Source: JAJFTV01 sp964532655 (GTDB lineage Bacteria > Chloroflexota > Anaerolineae > Anaerolineales > Anaerolineaceae). Taken from it: a stretch of DNA of 8,329 nucleotides. The notes beneath the pieces were generated by a model. That model searched no databases, was not told where the DNA came from, and saw nothing but the letters and a program-made list of their open reading frames with translations. This document shows, in pieces, positions 6,499 to 8,329 of the stretch (positions are counted from its first letter, which is position 1; each line of letters opens with the position of its first letter). The position numbers were made by a program, and so were the translations under genes. The DNA lies in NCBI GenBank assembly GCA_964532655.1, contig CAZHMZ010000161.1, positions 1 to 8,329 on the forward strand, read 5' to 3'.

Positions 6499-7323
6499 AT
6501 GGCGAGATTATATTATGGGCATGTGGTGAGCAACGGTGCAAAAATACATTACTACCGAACAGGTGATGAAAAACCCTCCGTTGTGTTCCTGCACGGCATT
6601 TCAGACAATGGTTTAGGCTGGAGCAGGCTGGCCGTCCTGCTGGAGCCTTTCTATGATGTGATCATGGTCGATGCACGCGGGCACGGTCTGTCAGAAGGTA
6701 CGCTAACCGGTTATACCCCGGAAGACCGGGCAGCGGATGTTGCTGGCCTGATTGAAGCATTGAAACTGGAAAAACCTCCCGTTGGAGGGCATTCAATGGG
6801 CGCTGAAACCGCTGTGATGGTGGCTGGTATGTACCCAAAACTGGTTGGCAGCCTGATTTTGGAAGACCCCCCGTTTTGGAGCGACAGCCGCAAAGAAACC
6901 CCGGAAGCTCGTGTTCAGCGCAGGGAGCATTTCCGCAAACAAATTTCAGAATGGCGCGACAAGCCGCTGGACGATATTATTCAGATCGGCAGACGCATGC
7001 ATCCCAACTGGCACGAAGCTGATTTATTCCAATGGGCCAAGAGCAAAAAGCAGGTCAACACAGTCGCGTTTGACGGCATTGAAACCGACAGACCCTCCTG
7101 GCGTGAGTATGCCAGGCAGGTAAAATGCCCGGTGTTGCTGATCACCGGCGACCCACTTCTGGGGGGAATCGTCACGGATGAGGTGGCAGCAGAGCTTAAA
7201 AAGCTGTGGAAAAAACCTGAAATAGTTCGCATTGACCACGCAGGTCATAACATCCGGCGCGATCAATTTGAGCCGTACTATGAGGTGGTCAAGAAATTTC
7301 TACGCAAAAATACCGATTGGTAA
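6499..7323 (+). CDS. Alpha/beta hydrolase fold protein
   Basis: This 274-residue protein has a complete alpha/beta hydrolase core: VVFLHGISDNG at 28-38 (oxyanion-hole HG), MVDARGHGLS at 56-65, the nucleophile elbow GGHSMGAE with Ser99, LLITGDP at 213-219 with candidate acid Asp218, and the catalytic His250 in HAGHNIRRD. A cap region of about 90 residues (126-205), rich in Arg, Lys and Trp, should shape the substrate pocket. Asp123 (LEDPP, end of strand 6) is an alternative acid. No signal peptide is present, so it is probably cytoplasmic. AAAGGG lies 7 nt before the ATG. The gene is divergent from the peptidase operon and convergent with the SRAP gene, so it appears to be a single-gene unit. 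The substrate (ester, lactone, haloalkane, epoxide or amide) cannot be assigned from sequence. Confidence 0.9.
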   Translation: MARLYYGHVVSNGAKIHYYRTGDEKPSVVFLHGISDNGLGWSRLAVLLEPFYDVIMVDARGHGLSEGTLTGYTPEDRAADVAGLIEALKLEKPPVGGHSMGAETAVMVAGMYPKLVGSLILEDPPFWSDSRKETPEARVQRREHFRKQISEWRDKPLDDIIQIGRRMHPNWHEADLFQWAKSKKQVNTVAFDGIETDRPSWREYARQVKCPVLLITGDPLLGGIVTDEVAAELKKLWKKPEIVRIDHAGHNIRRDQFEPYYEVVKKFLRKNTDW

Positions 7324-7335
7324 GAAATCGCTCGT

Positions 7336-8004
7336 TTATCGAACCGCTTCGATTAAATCCGGTGAGTCGACCTGGCCGCTGTTTACCTTTCGGGAAACTT
7401 CATATCCTGTCATCAGCTTTTCATCGAAAGGCATCAGCATCCTTTTAAGGTTTTCAGGCGGTTGGGGTTTTAGCCATTCCCAATGGTATTCATCCGGCAG
7501 GATGACCGGCATACGCGGGTGAATTTCAGCCACCAGCGCATTCGCCTGGCAGGTGATGATGGTGCTGCTCACCAGTTCGTCGCCCTGTGAAGAGGTCCAG
7601 TATTCCCACAGACCTGCGAACATGAATGGTCTCTTATCCTTCCGTTGAAAATAGAACGGAACAGCGGGTCCGGATTTTCCGCCCGGTCGTTTCCATTCAT
7701 AAAATCCGTCGGCCACGATCAGGCAGCGCCGGCGCTGAAACGCATTCCGAAACGATGGTTTTTCTGATAACGTTTCCGAACGCGCATTGATCATTTTCTG
7801 CCCGATGCTGACGTCTTTTGCCCAGGACGGAACCAGACCCCAGTACATCCATTCGACCTTTCTGTCTTCAGCGTCCTTAACGACCGGAATGGGCTGGGTA
7901 GGTGCTACGTTGAAACGAGGCTCCCATCCGGCTGGCATTTCGCCTAACTCAAGCTCTTCCTGTATGACCGATGCCGGCAATGTGATGGTAAATCTTCCGC
8001 ACAT
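7336..8004 (-). CDS. SRAP domain protein (YedK/HMCES family abasic-site DNA-protein crosslinker)
   Basis: At 222 residues it is a single SRAP domain with all hallmark residues. Cys2 follows the initiator Met, which must be removed so Cys2 can form the thiazolidine crosslink with an abasic site in single-stranded DNA. Asn32 lies in RFNVAPTQ, Arg75 in NARSET, Glu103 in DGFYEW and His162 in HPRMPVIL. The family protects abasic sites at replication forks and also has autopeptidase activity. The need for Cys at position 2 fixes the start at the ATG at 8004; AGGAGG lies 7 nt upstream. Another ATG four bases earlier is out of frame. The gene stands alone and ends 12 bp from the end of the convergent hydrolase gene. 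No error-prone polymerase or LexA gene is in the window, and no convincing SOS box is visible upstream. Confidence 0.96.
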   Translation of the reverse strand: MCGRFTITLPASVIQEELELGEMPAGWEPRFNVAPTQPIPVVKDAEDRKVEWMYWGLVPSWAKDVSIGQKMINARSETLSEKPSFRNAFQRRRCLIVADGFYEWKRPGGKSGPAVPFYFQRKDKRPFMFAGLWEYWTSSQGDELVSSTIITCQANALVAEIHPRMPVILPDEYHWEWLKPQPPENLKRMLMPFDEKLMTGYEVSRKVNSGQVDSPDLIEAVR

Positions 8005-8046
8005 TCATGTCCCTCCTGATACGGCGTTTGTGAGAACAACAGTCGT

Positions 8047-8069
8047 TTGATTTCATGGATGAAAATCAA
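8047..8069. promoter_or_regulatory. Imperfect palindrome upstream of the SRAP gene
   Basis: The arms TTGATTTCAT and ATGAAAATCAA flank two central bases. They are complementary except for one extra base in the right arm. The element sits 42 bp upstream of the SRAP start, between the gene and the tandem repeat at 8102-8135, a typical location for a repressor operator or a leader hairpin. No known regulator motif is recognised. Confidence 0.3.
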
Positions 8070-8101
8070 TCGAGTATCCGCCCGAGAAATTCATCTCCAT
8101 A

Positions 8102-8135
8102 TGCAATGCTATTATTTTTGCAATGCTATCATTTT
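8102..8135. repeat. 17-bp tandem direct repeat, two copies
   Basis: The unit TGCAATGCTATYATTTT occurs at 8102-8118 and again directly at 8119-8135, with a single difference (T8113 versus C8130). It lies in the non-coding gap about 100 bp upstream of the SRAP gene and about 60 bp before a TATAAT box on the plus strand. It is either a recent small duplication or a pair of binding sites spaced 17 bp apart. Function unknown. Confidence 0.7.
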
Positions 8136-8170
8136 ACCCTGCTGTCATGGGTTTTCCAGATGTCATTCGG

Positions 8171-8200
8171 TGAACCCCTGCCAGACAGGTCGGTTATAAT
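8171..8200 (+). promoter_or_regulatory. Possible plus-strand promoter with consensus -10
   Basis: A perfect TATAAT occupies 8195-8200. The hexamer 18 bp upstream, TGAACC at 8171-8176, matches TTGACA at only three of six positions, so the promoter would depend on its -10 or on an activator. It points towards the partial gene at the right edge and would leave a leader of about 70-85 nt. Confidence 0.35.
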
Positions 8201-8277
8201 GTTGTTATTATTCACAATCTGGATGGGCGGAAAATTCTTAAGAGTACCGAATTAACCGTCATTGATACGCGAGTCGG

Positions 8278-8329
8278 ATGGAGAAGCTGGAAATGGAAGA
8301 TCAAATCGTCGAATGTTTACCCAACTTTT
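8278..8329 (+). CDS. Possible start of an unidentified plus-strand gene, cut by the right edge
   Basis: An open frame begins at the ATG at 8278 (MEKLEMEDQIVECLPNF) and runs into the window end; the nearest in-frame stop upstream is at 8263-8265. A second in-frame ATG at 8293 has GGAG 9 nt upstream and may be the real start. Support is limited to the ribosome-binding-like site and the TATAAT box about 80 bp before it. Seventeen codons are too few to recognise a family, and a chance open frame is quite possible. Confidence 0.35.
   Translation, partial: MEKLEMEDQIVECLPNF

Noticed and set aside
8033..8048. GAAC-like half site resembling a GAAC-N4-GTTC LexA box before the SRAP gene
   Set aside because: The second half reads GTCG, not GTTC; two of eight conserved positions are wrong, and no LexA gene is in view.
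8055..8255. 66-codon plus-strand open frame upstream of the SRAP gene
   Set aside because: No good ribosome binding site, no recognisable motif, and it runs through the tandem repeat and the TATAAT box. Most likely chance coding in a non-coding gap.
1..8329. Defence, toxin-antitoxin, phage, transposon or CRISPR system
   Set aside because: All long genes have ordinary metabolic, envelope or DNA-maintenance assignments. No integrase, transposase, repeat array or terminal inverted repeats were seen.

Overview
The window is bacterial DNA of moderate GC. It is densely packed, with AGGAG-type ribosome binding sites and intergenic gaps of 3 to 26 bp inside operons. Nothing in it is mobile, viral or CRISPR-like, and I see no rRNA or tRNA. 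The phylum cannot be fixed from the sequence. The mixture of M55 and M19 peptidases, RidA and an envelope polysaccharide cluster would fit an environmental bacterium such as a Chloroflexota (Anaerolineae-like) member, but that is only an inference.

Layout from left to right: (1) positions 1-3804, minus strand, hold a polysaccharide operon in the transcriptional order GT2 glycosyltransferase, polyprenyl-phosphate sugar-1-phosphate transferase, then a membrane-anchored CapD/PglF/WbpM-type UDP-sugar 4,6-dehydratase that runs off the left edge. (2) Positions 3805-4030 are intergenic. They carry a strong minus-strand terminator for the next operon, a 14-nt palindrome and a weak promoter-like -10. 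(3) Positions 4031-6327, minus strand, form a three-gene operon encoding an M19 dipeptidase, an M55 D-aminopeptidase (DppA-like) and RidA. (4) A 171-bp divergent intergenic region has a plausible minus-strand promoter. (5) Positions 6499-7323, plus strand, encode an alpha/beta hydrolase. (6) Positions 7336-8004, minus strand, encode an SRAP (YedK/HMCES) protein that is convergent with the hydrolase. (7) Positions 8005-8329 are mostly non-coding, with an imperfect palindrome, a 17-bp tandem duplication, a TATAAT box and probably the first codons of a plus-strand gene cut by the window edge.

Two functional units stand out. The first makes an extracellular or cell-surface glycan: the dehydratase remodels a UDP-sugar, the phosphotransferase loads the first sugar phosphate on undecaprenyl phosphate at the membrane, and the GT2 enzyme extends the chain. 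The second looks like cytoplasmic peptide salvage: two zinc peptidases, one from a family selective for D-amino-acid N-termini and one from a family known for L,D- and D-dipeptides, with a RidA that would remove reactive enamine/imine by-products of amino-acid breakdown. The hydrolase and the SRAP protein are independent housekeeping or stress functions.

No clearly new system is visible. The points most worth checking are the M19-M55-RidA grouping, the dehydratase gene that restarts in the same frame one codon after its neighbour's stop, and the tandem repeat and palindromes in front of the SRAP gene and the polysaccharide operon.
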